Positions 8,868 through 18,233 of a DNA stretch of 64,000 nucleotides are shown one piece after another. The translations under genes and the position numbers were made by a program. Within the stretch, counting starts at the first letter, position 1. Each line of letters begins with the position of its first letter. Source of the DNA: UBA1206 sp050953105 (GTDB lineage: Bacteria > Bacillota > Clostridia > Oscillospirales > CAG-382). The notes beneath the pieces were generated by a model. It was not told the DNA's origin, did no database searches, and saw only the letters and a list, made by a program, of their open reading frames with translations. The DNA is taken from contig JBMNMA010000004.1 in the NCBI GenBank assembly GCA_050953105.1, positions 62,001-126,000 of the forward strand. The letters run 5' to 3'.

Positions 8868-11198
8868 ATGCTCGAAAAAAGGGCTTATACCGAATATAAA
8901 AAATTATGCATCGAAAAGCTTTATTCAAATCTTAATCCGATGCAAAAAAAAGCCGTAACCACCGTTAAGGGACCGCTGCTTGTCCTTGCCGGGGCAGGAA
9001 GCGGCAAAACCACGGTTTTAGTTAACCGTATATACCACATAATAAACTTCGGCGACCTGGAGGACGACTTCTTTGTTCCCGAAAACGCAGATATTATTCT
9101 GGAAAAAATGAAAAAAGCCATTAACGGCACAAAAAGTGAACTGGAAGAGGTATTAAAAGCCGCAGCCAACCAGCCGGCTCTTCCCGAAAGCGTCCTTTGC
9201 ATCACCTTTACCAACAAAGCTGCGGAGGAATTTAAGCACCGCCTGTCGGTTATGATGGGCGACAAGGCTAAGTCTATCTGGGCGGGAACATTTCACTCCA
9301 TCTGCGTCAGAATTCTTCGCAAGCATATAGGTCTTTTGGGCTTTTCCAACGACTTTACCATCTACGACGCCGACGATTCCAAAAAGCTTATATCAAGAAT
9401 TTTAAAAGACAATAAAATCGACGAAAAATATCTTTCCGCCAAAGTGGTGGCCAACGCCATCTCAAACTATAAAGAAAACCGCATTATGCCTTCGGATGTG
9501 GAATATAACAACCACGATATGCGGACAAAGCATATAGCCGAAATTTATTCCCAATACCAAAAGGCGCTAAAAACCGCAAACGCCCTGGACTTTGATGATA
9601 TTATTTTATATACCCTTGTTTTGTTTGAAGAATTCCCGGAAGTGTTAAATACCTACCGGCGCAAATTTGAATATATACTTGTAGACGAATACCAGGACAC
9701 CAACCCCTCCCAGAACGACCTTGTAATTTTATTGGGGCAGGGCAAGGGAAATGTCTGCGTGGTGGGGGACGACGACCAGTCGATATACTCCTTCAGGGGT
9801 GCGACGGTGGAAAACATTCTCAACTTCGACTCCTCCTTCCCCCGGGCGCAGGTTATAAAGCTGGAGCAAAACTACCGTTCCACCAAAACCATTCTTGACG
9901 CCGCCAATGCGGTTATTTCCAACAATAAGGGGCGTAAGGGAAAAAACCTCTGGTCCGCCGGGAGCAACGGTGAAAAAATAACCCTCCGCAGCCTTTATAC
10001 CCAAAACGAAGAGGCCGAATACATAAGCGGCGAAATTATTAAGCTGAAAGCCTACGGAACCTCATTAAGAAATATTGCGGTGCTGTATAGGGTAAACGCC
10101 ATATCCAACGCCCTTGAAATGGCTTTGAGAAGAAACGGCATTCCCTATAAGGTATTCGGCGGGACAAGCTTTCTTGACAGAAAAGAAATAAAAGATATTG
10201 TCGCCTACCTTTCGGTTATTTTAAACCCCAGCGACGATATAAGACTAAGGCGTATAATCAATGTCCCCAAGCGGCAGATAGGCGATGCCACGGTGGAAAC
10301 CCTTTCGCAAATAGCCTCCCGTGAAGGGGTGTCAATGCTTCAAATTGCAAAAAACGCCTTAAAATACCCCGAACTGGCACGGGTTTACCCCAGGCTTGAA
10401 AAATTTTATTCCCTTATAGCGGATCTCAGGGATTTTGCCGCCAATAACAGCGTTTCGGACCTTATTAACGAGGTTATAGCCAAAACCGGCTACGAAGAGG
10501 AGCTTATTGCCGAAGGGGAAAAAGACCGGGTTGAAATTGTCCGGGAATTTGCCTCAAACGGCGTGGAATATGAAAACCGGGCGGAAAACCCCACATTACA
10601 GGGATTTCTTGAAGAAATCGCCCTTTATTCCGATACCGACGAATATGACGAAAACAGCGACCTGGTGTCCCTTATGACCGTCCATTCGGCAAAGGGGCTG
10701 GAATTCCCCGTGGTGTTTATCGCCGGATTTGAAGAAGGGGTGTTCCCCTCGGCCATGTCGATTCAGGAAGGCAATATAGAAGAAGAACGCCGTCTTTGCT
10801 ACGTGGCAATAACTCGGGCAAAGGAAAAGCTGTATTTAACCCATACCCAAAGCCGCACCCTTTACGGCTTTACCTCCGCCTCCCGGCCCTCGTCATTTTT
10901 AGAGGAGATTCCCGAAAATCTTATCCAAACCGTTGAAAAACCAAAGGCAAGACGCCTTGACCAACCAGCCGAAAAACCCAAAAGGAAAGAGGAAAATCCC
11001 TTTTACACCGCACCCAAAACTACACCCCAGAAATCGGCTGCCTTTGGTCCCGGGGACAGGGTGGAGCATAAATTTTTCGGTAAAGGCACCGTAAAATCCT
11101 ATGAGGCCATGGGAAGCGATGCCTTAATAGAAGTAGAATTTGACAACGGACAAACTAAAAAGCTTATGGCATCCTTTGCAAAGCTTGTTAAAATATAA
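8868..11198 (+). CDS. PcrA/UvrD-type superfamily 1 DNA helicase
   Basis: The 776-residue ATP-dependent 3'-5' helicase serves repair and replication fork clearance. Motifs in order: LNPMQKKAV (Q motif), GAGSGKTT (Walker A, ~50), TFTNKAAEE (Ia), DEYQDTNP (Walker B), GDDDQSIYSFRGA (III), LEQNYRST (IV), LMTVHSAKGLEFP (V) and VAITRAKEKLYL (VI). A Tudor-like C-terminal domain follows (GDRVEHKFFGKGTV), as in PcrA. I placed the start at the ATG at 8868, preceded by GGAG, rather than the in-frame TTG at 8838. First gene of a three-gene plus-strand block. Confidence 0.94.
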   Translation: MLEKRAYTEYKKLCIEKLYSNLNPMQKKAVTTVKGPLLVLAGAGSGKTTVLVNRIYHIINFGDLEDDFFVPENADIILEKMKKAINGTKSELEEVLKAAANQPALPESVLCITFTNKAAEEFKHRLSVMMGDKAKSIWAGTFHSICVRILRKHIGLLGFSNDFTIYDADDSKKLISRILKDNKIDEKYLSAKVVANAISNYKENRIMPSDVEYNNHDMRTKHIAEIYSQYQKALKTANALDFDDIILYTLVLFEEFPEVLNTYRRKFEYILVDEYQDTNPSQNDLVILLGQGKGNVCVVGDDDQSIYSFRGATVENILNFDSSFPRAQVIKLEQNYRSTKTILDAANAVISNNKGRKGKNLWSAGSNGEKITLRSLYTQNEEAEYISGEIIKLKAYGTSLRNIAVLYRVNAISNALEMALRRNGIPYKVFGGTSFLDRKEIKDIVAYLSVILNPSDDIRLRRIINVPKRQIGDATVETLSQIASREGVSMLQIAKNALKYPELARVYPRLEKFYSLIADLRDFAANNSVSDLINEVIAKTGYEEELIAEGEKDRVEIVREFASNGVEYENRAENPTLQGFLEEIALYSDTDEYDENSDLVSLMTVHSAKGLEFPVVFIAGFEEGVFPSAMSIQEGNIEEERRLCYVAITRAKEKLYLTHTQSRTLYGFTSASRPSSFLEEIPENLIQTVEKPKARRLDQPAEKPKRKEENPFYTAPKTTPQKSAAFGPGDRVEHKFFGKGTVKSYEAMGSDALIEVEFDNGQTKKLMASFAKLVKI

Positions 11199-11215
11199 AT
11201 CAAAAGGAAGGTGTT

Positions 11216-11239
11216 GCCGGCCATTTAGTCCCGGCCGGC
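11216..11239 (+). promoter_or_regulatory. Hairpin overlapping ribosome site of DUF1015 gene
   Basis: GCCGGCC (11216-11222) pairs perfectly with GGCCGGC (11233-11239). The only ribosome-site-like bases near the ATG at 11246 (GGCGG) lie in or touch the 3' arm, so the hairpin could limit translation. Function is inferred only. Confidence 0.4.
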
Positions 11240-11245
11240 GGTAAC

Positions 11246-12496
11246 ATGGCAGAAATTAAAGCGTTTAAGCCCCTCAGATTTACCCGTAAAGCGGGAAGAA
11301 TTCAAAACAACGTATGCCCCCCCTATGACATAGTATCCGACAGCATGCGCCGGGAACTGTGCGAAAAATCCCCCTACAACCTTATCCGCCTTGAGCTTCC
11401 CCAGGGGGATGACAACACCAAGTATAAAGAGGCAAAGCGGCTTCTTGACGAATTTATCCAAAACGGCATACTGGAAAAGGACAGCCGGGAGGGGATATTC
11501 ATATATGAGGAGGAATTTGAGTCAAAGGGCAAAACCAAAGTCCTTGACGGCCTTGTCTGCCTTTGCAAAACCTACGACTTTACCGAAAAAGTCGTCCTCC
11601 CCCATGAGGAAACCTTGTCAAAGGCCAAAAAGGACCGCTTTGACTTGATGAGCGAAACCTTTTGCAACTTTTCCTCGGTTTACTCTCTTTACAACGACGA
11701 AACCGGGCATATTCAAGATATAATTGAAGAATATAAAAAAGACATTCCCCTTGCCGAATTTACCGATTCCGACATGGTAACCCACCGGCTGTGGAAAATC
11801 GCCTGCAAGGACACCATTAACGAAATTGTGGAATTTTTCGCCCCCAGGCAGCTTTTCATTGCCGACGGACATCACCGGTTTGAAACCGCCCATAAATTCC
11901 ACCTTCATTGTGTCGAAAACAATATAAACGCCGACAGCGGATACATTTTAATGACTATGGTGGACATGAACAGCAAAGGCCTGGTTGTCCTCCCCACCCA
12001 CCGCCTGGTGGTAAACATGGATGTCGATGCCGAAAAGCTGGTAAAAGACGCATCAGGCGACTTTGAAATAAGCTATAATAACGACTTTTCCAAGGTAGAA
12101 GAAACCCTTGAAGAGGTAAGCGACAAAAATGCCTTTGCCTTATACACGGGAAACGGCGGATTTTGGCTGTTTGTCCTCAAGGATGAAACATACCCCAAAA
12201 CCACAGCGGTAAAAGAGCTTGATGTATCGGTGCTCCACGACCTTGTATTGGAAAAGCATCTCGGTATCGACAAGGCCAATATGGCAAGTCAGAAGAATCT
12301 TATTTACACCAGAAATATTGACGAGGCAAAGGAATCGGTTGACACCGGCAGGGCAGCCGCCGCCTTTATACTCAACCCCACCAAGGTGGAACAGATTAAA
12401 AAAGTGGCCCTTGAGGGGTCAAAGATGCCCCAAAAATCAACCTATTTCTATCCCAAGCTTATAACCGGCCTGCTTATAAACCAGTTCGGTATGTAA
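11246..12496 (+). CDS. DUF1015 family protein
   Basis: This 416-residue protein has the family's start, AEIKAFKPLRFT followed by CPPYDIVSDS, and the central IADGHHRFETA segment. The family is widespread and poorly understood; it has been linked to kinase-like or ParB/sulfiredoxin-related folds, but no activity can be claimed here. It is predicted cytoplasmic with no membrane segments. It sits between the helicase and valS, 47 nt after the former and 19 nt before the latter, in one probable operon. Confidence 0.88.
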   Translation: MAEIKAFKPLRFTRKAGRIQNNVCPPYDIVSDSMRRELCEKSPYNLIRLELPQGDDNTKYKEAKRLLDEFIQNGILEKDSREGIFIYEEEFESKGKTKVLDGLVCLCKTYDFTEKVVLPHEETLSKAKKDRFDLMSETFCNFSSVYSLYNDETGHIQDIIEEYKKDIPLAEFTDSDMVTHRLWKIACKDTINEIVEFFAPRQLFIADGHHRFETAHKFHLHCVENNINADSGYILMTMVDMNSKGLVVLPTHRLVVNMDVDAEKLVKDASGDFEISYNNDFSKVEETLEEVSDKNAFALYTGNGGFWLFVLKDETYPKTTAVKELDVSVLHDLVLEKHLGIDKANMASQKNLIYTRNIDEAKESVDTGRAAAAFILNPTKVEQIKKVALEGSKMPQKSTYFYPKLITGLLINQFGM

Positions 12497-12515
12497 ACAT
12501 GAAAGGACATGTTAT

Positions 12516-15143
12516 ATGAAAGAGCTTGATAAAAAATATAACCCCTCCCAATTTGAGGATAATATATATTCCTTTTGGAGCGAAAAGGGTTATTTCACCC
12601 CGGCAGGGGATAAAACCAAAACCCCCTTTACCATTGTTATTCCTCCCCCAAACGTAACCGGGCAGCTTCATATGGGCCACGCCCTTGACGAAACGTTACA
12701 GGACATCCTTATCCGCTTTAAGCGGATGCAAGGCTTTGACACCCTTTGGGTGCCGGGAACCGACCACGCCGGCATTGCCACCCAGATAAAGGTGGAGGAA
12801 AACATAAGAAAAACCGAGGGCAAAACCAAATACGACCTTGGCCGTGAGGAATTTTTAAACCGGGTTTGGGACTGGAAAAACAAATACGGTTCAAGAATAA
12901 TAAGCCAGCTTAAAAAATTAGGCTCATCCTGCGACTGGACAAGGGAGCGGTTTACCATGGACGAGGGCTGCTCCAAAGCGGTTTTGGAAAACTTCGTAAG
13001 CCTCTACGAAAAGGGGCTTATATACCGGGGCCACCGTATAATAAACTGGTGCCCCGACTGCACCACCGCCCTTTCCGATGCCGAGGTGGAGTATGACGAA
13101 ATGGAAGGCCATTTCTGGCATATCCGCTACCCCGTCAAAGGGGAGGAAGGCTTTGTTGAAATAGCCACCACCCGTCCCGAAACCATGTTAGGTGACACCG
13201 CCGTGGCGGTAAACCCCGAGGACGAAAGATATGCCCACCTTATAGGCAAAACCTTAATATTGCCCTTGGTGGGAAGGGAAATCCCCGTTATTGCCGACGA
13301 ATACGTTGACAAGGATTTCGGCACTGGCTGCGTTAAAATAACCCCCGCCCACGACCCCAACGACTTTGTGGTGGGCGAACGCCACGGTCTTGAGCAGATA
13401 GTGGTAATGAACGGCGACGGCACCATAAACGCCCACGGCGGAAAATACGAAGGCCTTGACAGATACGCCGCCCGCAAGGCAATTGTTAAAGACCTTGAAG
13501 AGCAGGGTTACCTTGTTAAAGTGGTTAACCACACCCACAACGTGGGCAAATGCTACCGCTGCGGCACGGTTATAGAGCCTTTGACTTCCGACCAGTGGTT
13601 TGTCAAAATGGAGCCTTTGGCTAAAAAGGCTATCGAGGTTGTTGAAGACGGCACAATTAAATTTGTCCCCGAAAGGTTTGCAAAAATATACCTTAACTGG
13701 ATGAAGGGTATAAGGGACTGGTGCATTTCCCGTCAGCTTTGGTGGGGGCATCGAATCCCTGCCTACTACTGCGACTGCTGCGGCAAAATGGTGGTGTCAA
13801 AGGAAAAGGTTGAAAAATGCCCCGACTGCGGCGCAATCATGCGTCAGGATGAAGACGTGCTTGACACCTGGTTTTCCTCCGCCTTGTGGCCCTTTTCCAC
13901 CCTCGGCTGGCCGGAGAAAACAGAAGATCTTAAATTCTACTACCCAACATCCGTTCTTGTAACGGGTTATGATATAATCCCCTTCTGGGTTGCCAGAATG
14001 ATAACCATGGGCATGGAATGCATGGACGAAAAGCCCTTCTCCACTGTCCTTATCCACGGTCTGGTGCGGGACGCTTTGGGAAGAAAAATGTCCAAATCCC
14101 TTGGCAACGGCATAGATCCCCTTGAGGTTATCGAAAAATACGGCGCCGACGCTCTGCGGTTTGCCCTTGCCACCGGCAACTCCCCGGGGAACGACATGAG
14201 GTTTTCGGACGAAAAGGTGGAAGCCTCCCGCAACTTTGCAAATAAGATCTGGAACGCCGCAAGGTTTGTGTTAATGAACCTTGAGGGCGAATATTCCACC
14301 GACGAAATTGACCTTGCCGGCCTTGAAACCGAGGACAAATGGGTTCTTTCGCTTTACAACACCCTTGTTAAGGAAGTAACCGAAAATCTTGAAAAGTTTG
14401 AGCTTGGCATTGCCGTTCAAAAGCTTTATGACTTTATCTGGGACATTTTCTGCGACTGGTATATAGAGCTGGTTAAGTCCCGCCTTTCCCAAAAGACAAG
14501 CGAAACGGGCATAACCGCTCAGAAGGTGCTTACCTATGTTTTGTCTAACACCATGAAGCTCCTTCACCCCTTCATGCCCTTTATAACCGAGGTTATCTGG
14601 CAGTCACTTCCCCAGAAGGGAGAAAGCATAATGGTTTCCTCCTGGCCTGTGTATGACCAACACCTTGAATTCAAGGCCGACGAAGGAGTTATGGACGAAA
14701 TTATATCCGCCATCAGAGCGGTGCGTAACTGCCGGGCAGAGCGGAACGTTCCCCCCTCCAAAAAGACAAGGCTTTATATAAAGACCGACAGGGAAGACGT
14801 TTTCGGTTCCTCCCCAAGGTATTTCACCTCCCTTGCTTCGGCATCGTCGGTGGAATTTATAAAAGAAGACTTTGTTCTTCCCGACAGTGTTCAGGCAATA
14901 ACCCACGCCGCCACCATTTATATCCCCTTAGGGGACATGGTGGACACCCAGGCCGAAAAGGCAAGACTGGCCAAAGAGCTTGAAAAGTGCGAAAAAGAAA
15001 TCGAACTTATAAGATGCAAGCTTGAAAACCAGGAATTTGTAGCCAAGGCCCCCGCCAGAGTGGTGGAAAACGAAAGGGAAAAGCTATCCAAGCAGCTTGC
15101 CCTTCAGGAAAGCCTTAACGAAGCTTTAAAAGCATTAGGTTAA
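12516..15143 (+). CDS. valS: Valyl-tRNA synthetase
   Basis: The 875-residue class I synthetase attaches valine to tRNA-Val. HIGH is present as GQLHMGHA (~50) and KMSKS as GRKMSKSLGN (~525). The editing domain contains TTRPETMLGDTAV. Zinc-ribbon cysteines are visible (CDCCGKM..CPDCGA), as in many Firmicute ValS. The C-terminal ~70 residues form the expected coiled coil (EKARLAKELEKCEKEIEL). No T-box leader is possible in the 19-nt gap upstream, so it is probably read from the helicase promoter. Length is normal. Confidence 0.97.
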   Translation: MKELDKKYNPSQFEDNIYSFWSEKGYFTPAGDKTKTPFTIVIPPPNVTGQLHMGHALDETLQDILIRFKRMQGFDTLWVPGTDHAGIATQIKVEENIRKTEGKTKYDLGREEFLNRVWDWKNKYGSRIISQLKKLGSSCDWTRERFTMDEGCSKAVLENFVSLYEKGLIYRGHRIINWCPDCTTALSDAEVEYDEMEGHFWHIRYPVKGEEGFVEIATTRPETMLGDTAVAVNPEDERYAHLIGKTLILPLVGREIPVIADEYVDKDFGTGCVKITPAHDPNDFVVGERHGLEQIVVMNGDGTINAHGGKYEGLDRYAARKAIVKDLEEQGYLVKVVNHTHNVGKCYRCGTVIEPLTSDQWFVKMEPLAKKAIEVVEDGTIKFVPERFAKIYLNWMKGIRDWCISRQLWWGHRIPAYYCDCCGKMVVSKEKVEKCPDCGAIMRQDEDVLDTWFSSALWPFSTLGWPEKTEDLKFYYPTSVLVTGYDIIPFWVARMITMGMECMDEKPFSTVLIHGLVRDALGRKMSKSLGNGIDPLEVIEKYGADALRFALATGNSPGNDMRFSDEKVEASRNFANKIWNAARFVLMNLEGEYSTDEIDLAGLETEDKWVLSLYNTLVKEVTENLEKFELGIAVQKLYDFIWDIFCDWYIELVKSRLSQKTSETGITAQKVLTYVLSNTMKLLHPFMPFITEVIWQSLPQKGESIMVSSWPVYDQHLEFKADEGVMDEIISAIRAVRNCRAERNVPPSKKTRLYIKTDREDVFGSSPRYFTSLASASSVEFIKEDFVLPDSVQAITHAATIYIPLGDMVDTQAEKARLAKELEKCEKEIELIRCKLENQEFVAKAPARVVENEREKLSKQLALQESLNEALKALG

Positions 15144-15147
15144 TATT

Positions 15148-15180
15148 AAACCCCGCAGGATTATTACTGCGGGGTTTCTC
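15148..15180 (+). terminator. Terminator after valS
   Basis: The 11-bp stem AAACCCCGCAG/CTGCGGGGTTT with an 8-nt loop begins 5 nt after the valS stop and runs into a T-rich tail. Confidence 0.85.
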
Positions 15181-15247
15181 ATTTTTGATGGCTGTTTATT
15201 ATGGGTAGTTTTAAGCCACCGATTATTCAAATATCTCTTTGCAGGCA

Positions 15248-15278
15248 AAAAGACGCCGGGTCTGCCCCGGCGTCTTTT
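15248..15278 (-). terminator. Terminator for response regulator gene
   Basis: A perfect 13-bp stem, AAAAGACGCCGGG/CCCGGCGTCTTTT, with loop TCTGC lies 37 nt beyond the minus-strand regulator stop. It has T-runs on both strands and may act in both directions. Confidence 0.8.
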
Positions 15279-15314
15279 GAAAGGAAGAATACATGAAAAA
15301 ACTATATTTATAAA

Positions 15315-16004
15315 TTATTCAGAAAGGACTTCAAACTTGTAACCTACGCCCCAGACGGTTTTAAGGGACCACTTGTCGCTGGCGCCTTCAAGCTTTTCGC
15401 GCAGACGCTTAATGTGAACGTCAACGGTTCTGGAGTCGCCGAGGTAGTCAAAGCCCCAAACCTTGTCAAGGAGCTGGTCACGGGTGAACACCCGGTTGTA
15501 GTTAGCTGCAAGGAAGTAGATAAGTTCAAGTTCCTTGGGGGGAAGGTCTATAACCTTGCCTTTGATTTTAAGCTCATACTTTTGCAGGGATATTTCTATG
15601 TTTTCAAACTTGATAAGTTCGCCGTCAGCGGTGTCATGCTTGGCATAGCGGCGTAAAACGGCTTTAATTCTTGCAAAAACCTCTTTCATGTCAAGGGGTT
15701 TAACTATAAAGTCGTCTGCACCCAGTTCAAGGCCTAAAACCTTATCAATGGTTTCGCCCTTGGCGGTAATCATGATAATGGGCTTTGAGGAATGTTCCCT
15801 GATTTCCCGGCAGACCTGCCAGCCGTCTTTTTTGGGAAGCATTATGTCCAAAAGCACAAGATCGGGTTCATACATTCTGAAGGCGGTTACCCCCTCAACG
15901 CCGTCGGAGGCGGTTTTAACCTCATATCCTTCTTTTTCAAGATACATTCTTAAAAGTTCGCAGATGTTGCTGTCGTCGTCAACGACCAATATTTTCGTCA
16001 TCAT
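15315..16004 (-). CDS. OmpR/PhoB-family response regulator
   Basis: The 229-residue regulator has a receiver domain (KILVVDDDSN acidic pocket, phospho-acceptor Asp in VLLDIMLP at ~53, ITAKGE, KPLD Lys) and a C-terminal winged-helix domain ending VWGVGYKFE. I chose the ATG at 16004 because GGAGG (16013-16017) lies 8 nt upstream; the in-frame ATG at 16019 overlaps that ribosome site. It has its own promoter and terminator and no adjacent kinase. The orphan kinase at 7261-8670, same strand, is a plausible partner. Confidence 0.93.
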   Translation of the reverse strand: MMTKILVVDDDSNICELLRMYLEKEGYEVKTASDGVEGVTAFRMYEPDLVLLDIMLPKKDGWQVCREIREHSSKPIIMITAKGETIDKVLGLELGADDFIVKPLDMKEVFARIKAVLRRYAKHDTADGELIKFENIEISLQKYELKIKGKVIDLPPKELELIYFLAANYNRVFTRDQLLDKVWGFDYLGDSRTVDVHIKRLREKLEGASDKWSLKTVWGVGYKFEVLSE

Positions 16005-16075
16005 TGTTATAACCTCCATTAAAGTAATTTAAATTTACAATTAATAAATTAACATATGTTTTGCTTTCTGAAACC

Positions 16076-16104
16076 ACTATAACACACATAATACATATTG
16101 TCAA
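16076..16104 (-). promoter_or_regulatory. Promoter for response regulator gene
   Basis: On the minus strand TTGACA (16099-16104), 17 nt and TATAGT (16076-16081). Confidence 0.75.
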
Positions 16105-16184
16105 TACCTTTTTGCAAAAAAGTGTAATTATTATATATTTTTATTAAAATCTAAACCATATAATTTATGTATCAAAGTTATATA

Positions 16185-16213
16185 TTGCAAACATTCGCCG
16201 TCCGTTGTATAAT
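16185..16213 (+). promoter_or_regulatory. Promoter for ychF
   Basis: TTGCAA at 16185-16190, 17 nt and TATAAT at 16208-16213, about 36 nt before the ychF start. Confidence 0.65.
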
Positions 16214-16249
16214 ATTTAGAATAAAAAGATATATAAGAGGTATAAATAT

Positions 16250-17356
16250 ATGAAACTCGGAATCGTAGGACTTCCCAATGTGGGAAAATCCACTCTTTTC
16301 AATGCTCTTACCAAAGCAGGGGCCGAGGCGGCCAACTACGCCTTTTGCACCATAAACCCCAACGTGGGTGTGGTTCCCGTCCCCGACCGCCGTCTTGACG
16401 AACTTGCTAAAATATATAATCCCGAAAAAATAACCCCCGCCACCGTGGAATTTGTAGATATCGCCGGCCTGGTCAGGGGTGCCTCACAGGGGGAGGGATT
16501 GGGCAACAAGTTCCTTTCCCATATAAGGGAAGTGGACGCCATTGTCCATGTGGTGCGCTGCTTTGAGGAAGCAAATATTATCCACGTTGAAAATTCGGTA
16601 AACCCCGTCAGAGATGCCGATACGGTCAATACCGAGCTTATTCTATCAGATATGGAAATTCTTGAACGCCGCATAGACAGAACAAAAAAGCTGTTAAAAG
16701 GCGACCCCAACGCCAAAGCCGAGCTTGATGTGCTTGAAAAGATAATGGAAAAGCTAAGCGAAGGCGTTTCCGCAAGGGAGGTTAAATTAACCGAGGACGA
16801 GGCCAAATACCTAAAAGAAGCCCCCCTGCTTTCTTCCAAACCGGTTATATATGCCGCCAACGTGGACGAGGACAGCCTTAAAAACGGTGTTGAGAAGAAT
16901 CCCTTTTATGCCGCCATGGCTGAAAGGGCAAGAAAAGAGGGTGCGGAGATTATCGCCGTCTGCGCCCGTATAGAGGCAGAGCTTTCCGAGCTTGACGACG
17001 AGGAAAGGCAGCTTTATCTTAGTGAAATTTACGGCGGAATGGGTCTTGAGGACACTGGCTTAAACCGCCTTATAAGGGCATCCTACAAGCTGCTAGGCCT
17101 TATTTCCTACCTCACCGCCGGTCCCAAAGAGGTCAGAGCCTGGACAATCCCCGAGGGCACCAAGGCGCCTGCCGCCGCCGGTAAAATCCACACCGACTTT
17201 GAGCGGGGCTTTATACGGGCCGAGGTGGTGGCCTATGACGACCTTATCGAAAAGGGAACCTTCAACGCCGCCAAAGAAGCCGGACTTGTCCGCAGCGAAG
17301 GCCGAGACTACGTCATGAAAGACGGCGACGTGGTGCTTTTCAGATTTAACGTATAA
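16250..17356 (+). CDS. ychF: YchF/Ola1-type P-loop ATPase
   Basis: The 368-residue Obg-related NTPase associates with ribosomes and is implicated in stress responses in other bacteria. The P-loop GLPNVGKSTLFNAL is at the N-terminus. Switch II reads DIAGLVRGASQGEGLGN, and the G4-position segment YAANVDED fits the Ola1 type that prefers ATP. A helical insert precedes the C-terminal TGS domain (TAGPKEVRAWTIPEGTKAP, then HTDFERGFIRAEV). The length is exactly as expected. It starts a three-gene block with the Mrp ATPase and the rubredoxin fusion. Confidence 0.96.
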   Translation: MKLGIVGLPNVGKSTLFNALTKAGAEAANYAFCTINPNVGVVPVPDRRLDELAKIYNPEKITPATVEFVDIAGLVRGASQGEGLGNKFLSHIREVDAIVHVVRCFEEANIIHVENSVNPVRDADTVNTELILSDMEILERRIDRTKKLLKGDPNAKAELDVLEKIMEKLSEGVSAREVKLTEDEAKYLKEAPLLSSKPVIYAANVDEDSLKNGVEKNPFYAAMAERARKEGAEIIAVCARIEAELSELDDEERQLYLSEIYGGMGLEDTGLNRLIRASYKLLGLISYLTAGPKEVRAWTIPEGTKAPAAAGKIHTDFERGFIRAEVVAYDDLIEKGTFNAAKEAGLVRSEGRDYVMKDGDVVLFRFNV

Positions 17357-17403
17357 TAATCAGTTAATAATAGATATACCTACTTTACGAAAGGAATAAA
17401 TAA

Positions 17404-18231
17404 ATGTCTCAAAAATGCAATAACGACTGTTCGGCATGCAAGGCAAACTGCTCAGACCGCAAGGGCCAGCCGACGGTTGAAAAATTAAACGATATGTCCA
17501 TAGTGAGAAACGTCATTGCCGTGGTGTCGGGCAAAGGAGGAGTGGGCAAATCCCTTGTAACCTCCCTTCTTGCCGTCAACGCCAAGCGGGCGGGCTTTAA
17601 CTCCGCCATACTTGACGCCGACTTAACCGGCCCGTCCATACCCAAGGCCTTCGGCATTAAAGAAAAGGCGGCCGGCAATGAGTATGGCTTGTTCCCGGCA
17701 GTAACCAAGACGGGAATTCAGGTAATGTCTTTAAACCTGCTTTTACAAAACGAAACCGACCCGGTGGTGTGGCGCGGCCCGGTCATCGCCGGCACCGTAA
17801 AACAGTTCTGGACTGAGGTTATCTGGAACGACGTTGACTTTATGTATGTGGATATGCCTCCGGGAACCGGGGATGTCCCTCTTACTGTGTTCCAGTCCCT
17901 CCCCATTAAGGGCATTGTGGTGGTCACCACCCCTCAGGAGCTGGTCACCATGATTGTGGAAAAGGCCGTCAACATGGCATCCATGATGAATGTCCCCGTT
18001 ATCGGTTTGGTAGAAAATATGTCCTATTTCGAATGCCCCGACTGCAACGGACGTCACTATATATTCGGCCAAAGCAAGTTAGAGGAAACCGCCGCAAAAT
18101 ACGGCATTCCCGCTATTGCCCGCATTCCCATTAATCCCAAACTTGCCGCCGCCTGCGACAAGGGAGCGATAGAAATGTTTGAAGGAGACTGGCTTGACGA
18201 GCTTACGGAAAGTATAATAAGGAGAGGATAA
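17404..18231 (+). CDS. Mrp/ApbC (NBP35-like) Fe-S cluster carrier ATPase
   Basis: The 275-residue deviant Walker ATPase binds and transfers Fe-S clusters. A short N-terminal Cys cluster (CNNDCSACKANC, ~5-16) resembles the ferredoxin-like N-terminus of NBP35 proteins. The P-loop SGKGGVGKS with its signature Lys lies at ~40-48, followed by LDADLTGPSIPK and the C-terminal CxxC (FECPDCNG) that holds a bridging cluster. It lies 48 nt after ychF and 2 nt before the flavin reductase-rubredoxin gene, consistent with redox or cluster-assembly roles. Confidence 0.92.
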   Translation: MSQKCNNDCSACKANCSDRKGQPTVEKLNDMSIVRNVIAVVSGKGGVGKSLVTSLLAVNAKRAGFNSAILDADLTGPSIPKAFGIKEKAAGNEYGLFPAVTKTGIQVMSLNLLLQNETDPVVWRGPVIAGTVKQFWTEVIWNDVDFMYVDMPPGTGDVPLTVFQSLPIKGIVVVTTPQELVTMIVEKAVNMASMMNVPVIGLVENMSYFECPDCNGRHYIFGQSKLEETAAKYGIPAIARIPINPKLAAACDKGAIEMFEGDWLDELTESIIRRG

Positions 18232-18233
18232 TA

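Noticed and set aside
12497..12515. T-box leader for valS
   Set aside because: Only 19 nt separate the upstream gene and valS; there is no room for a T-box.
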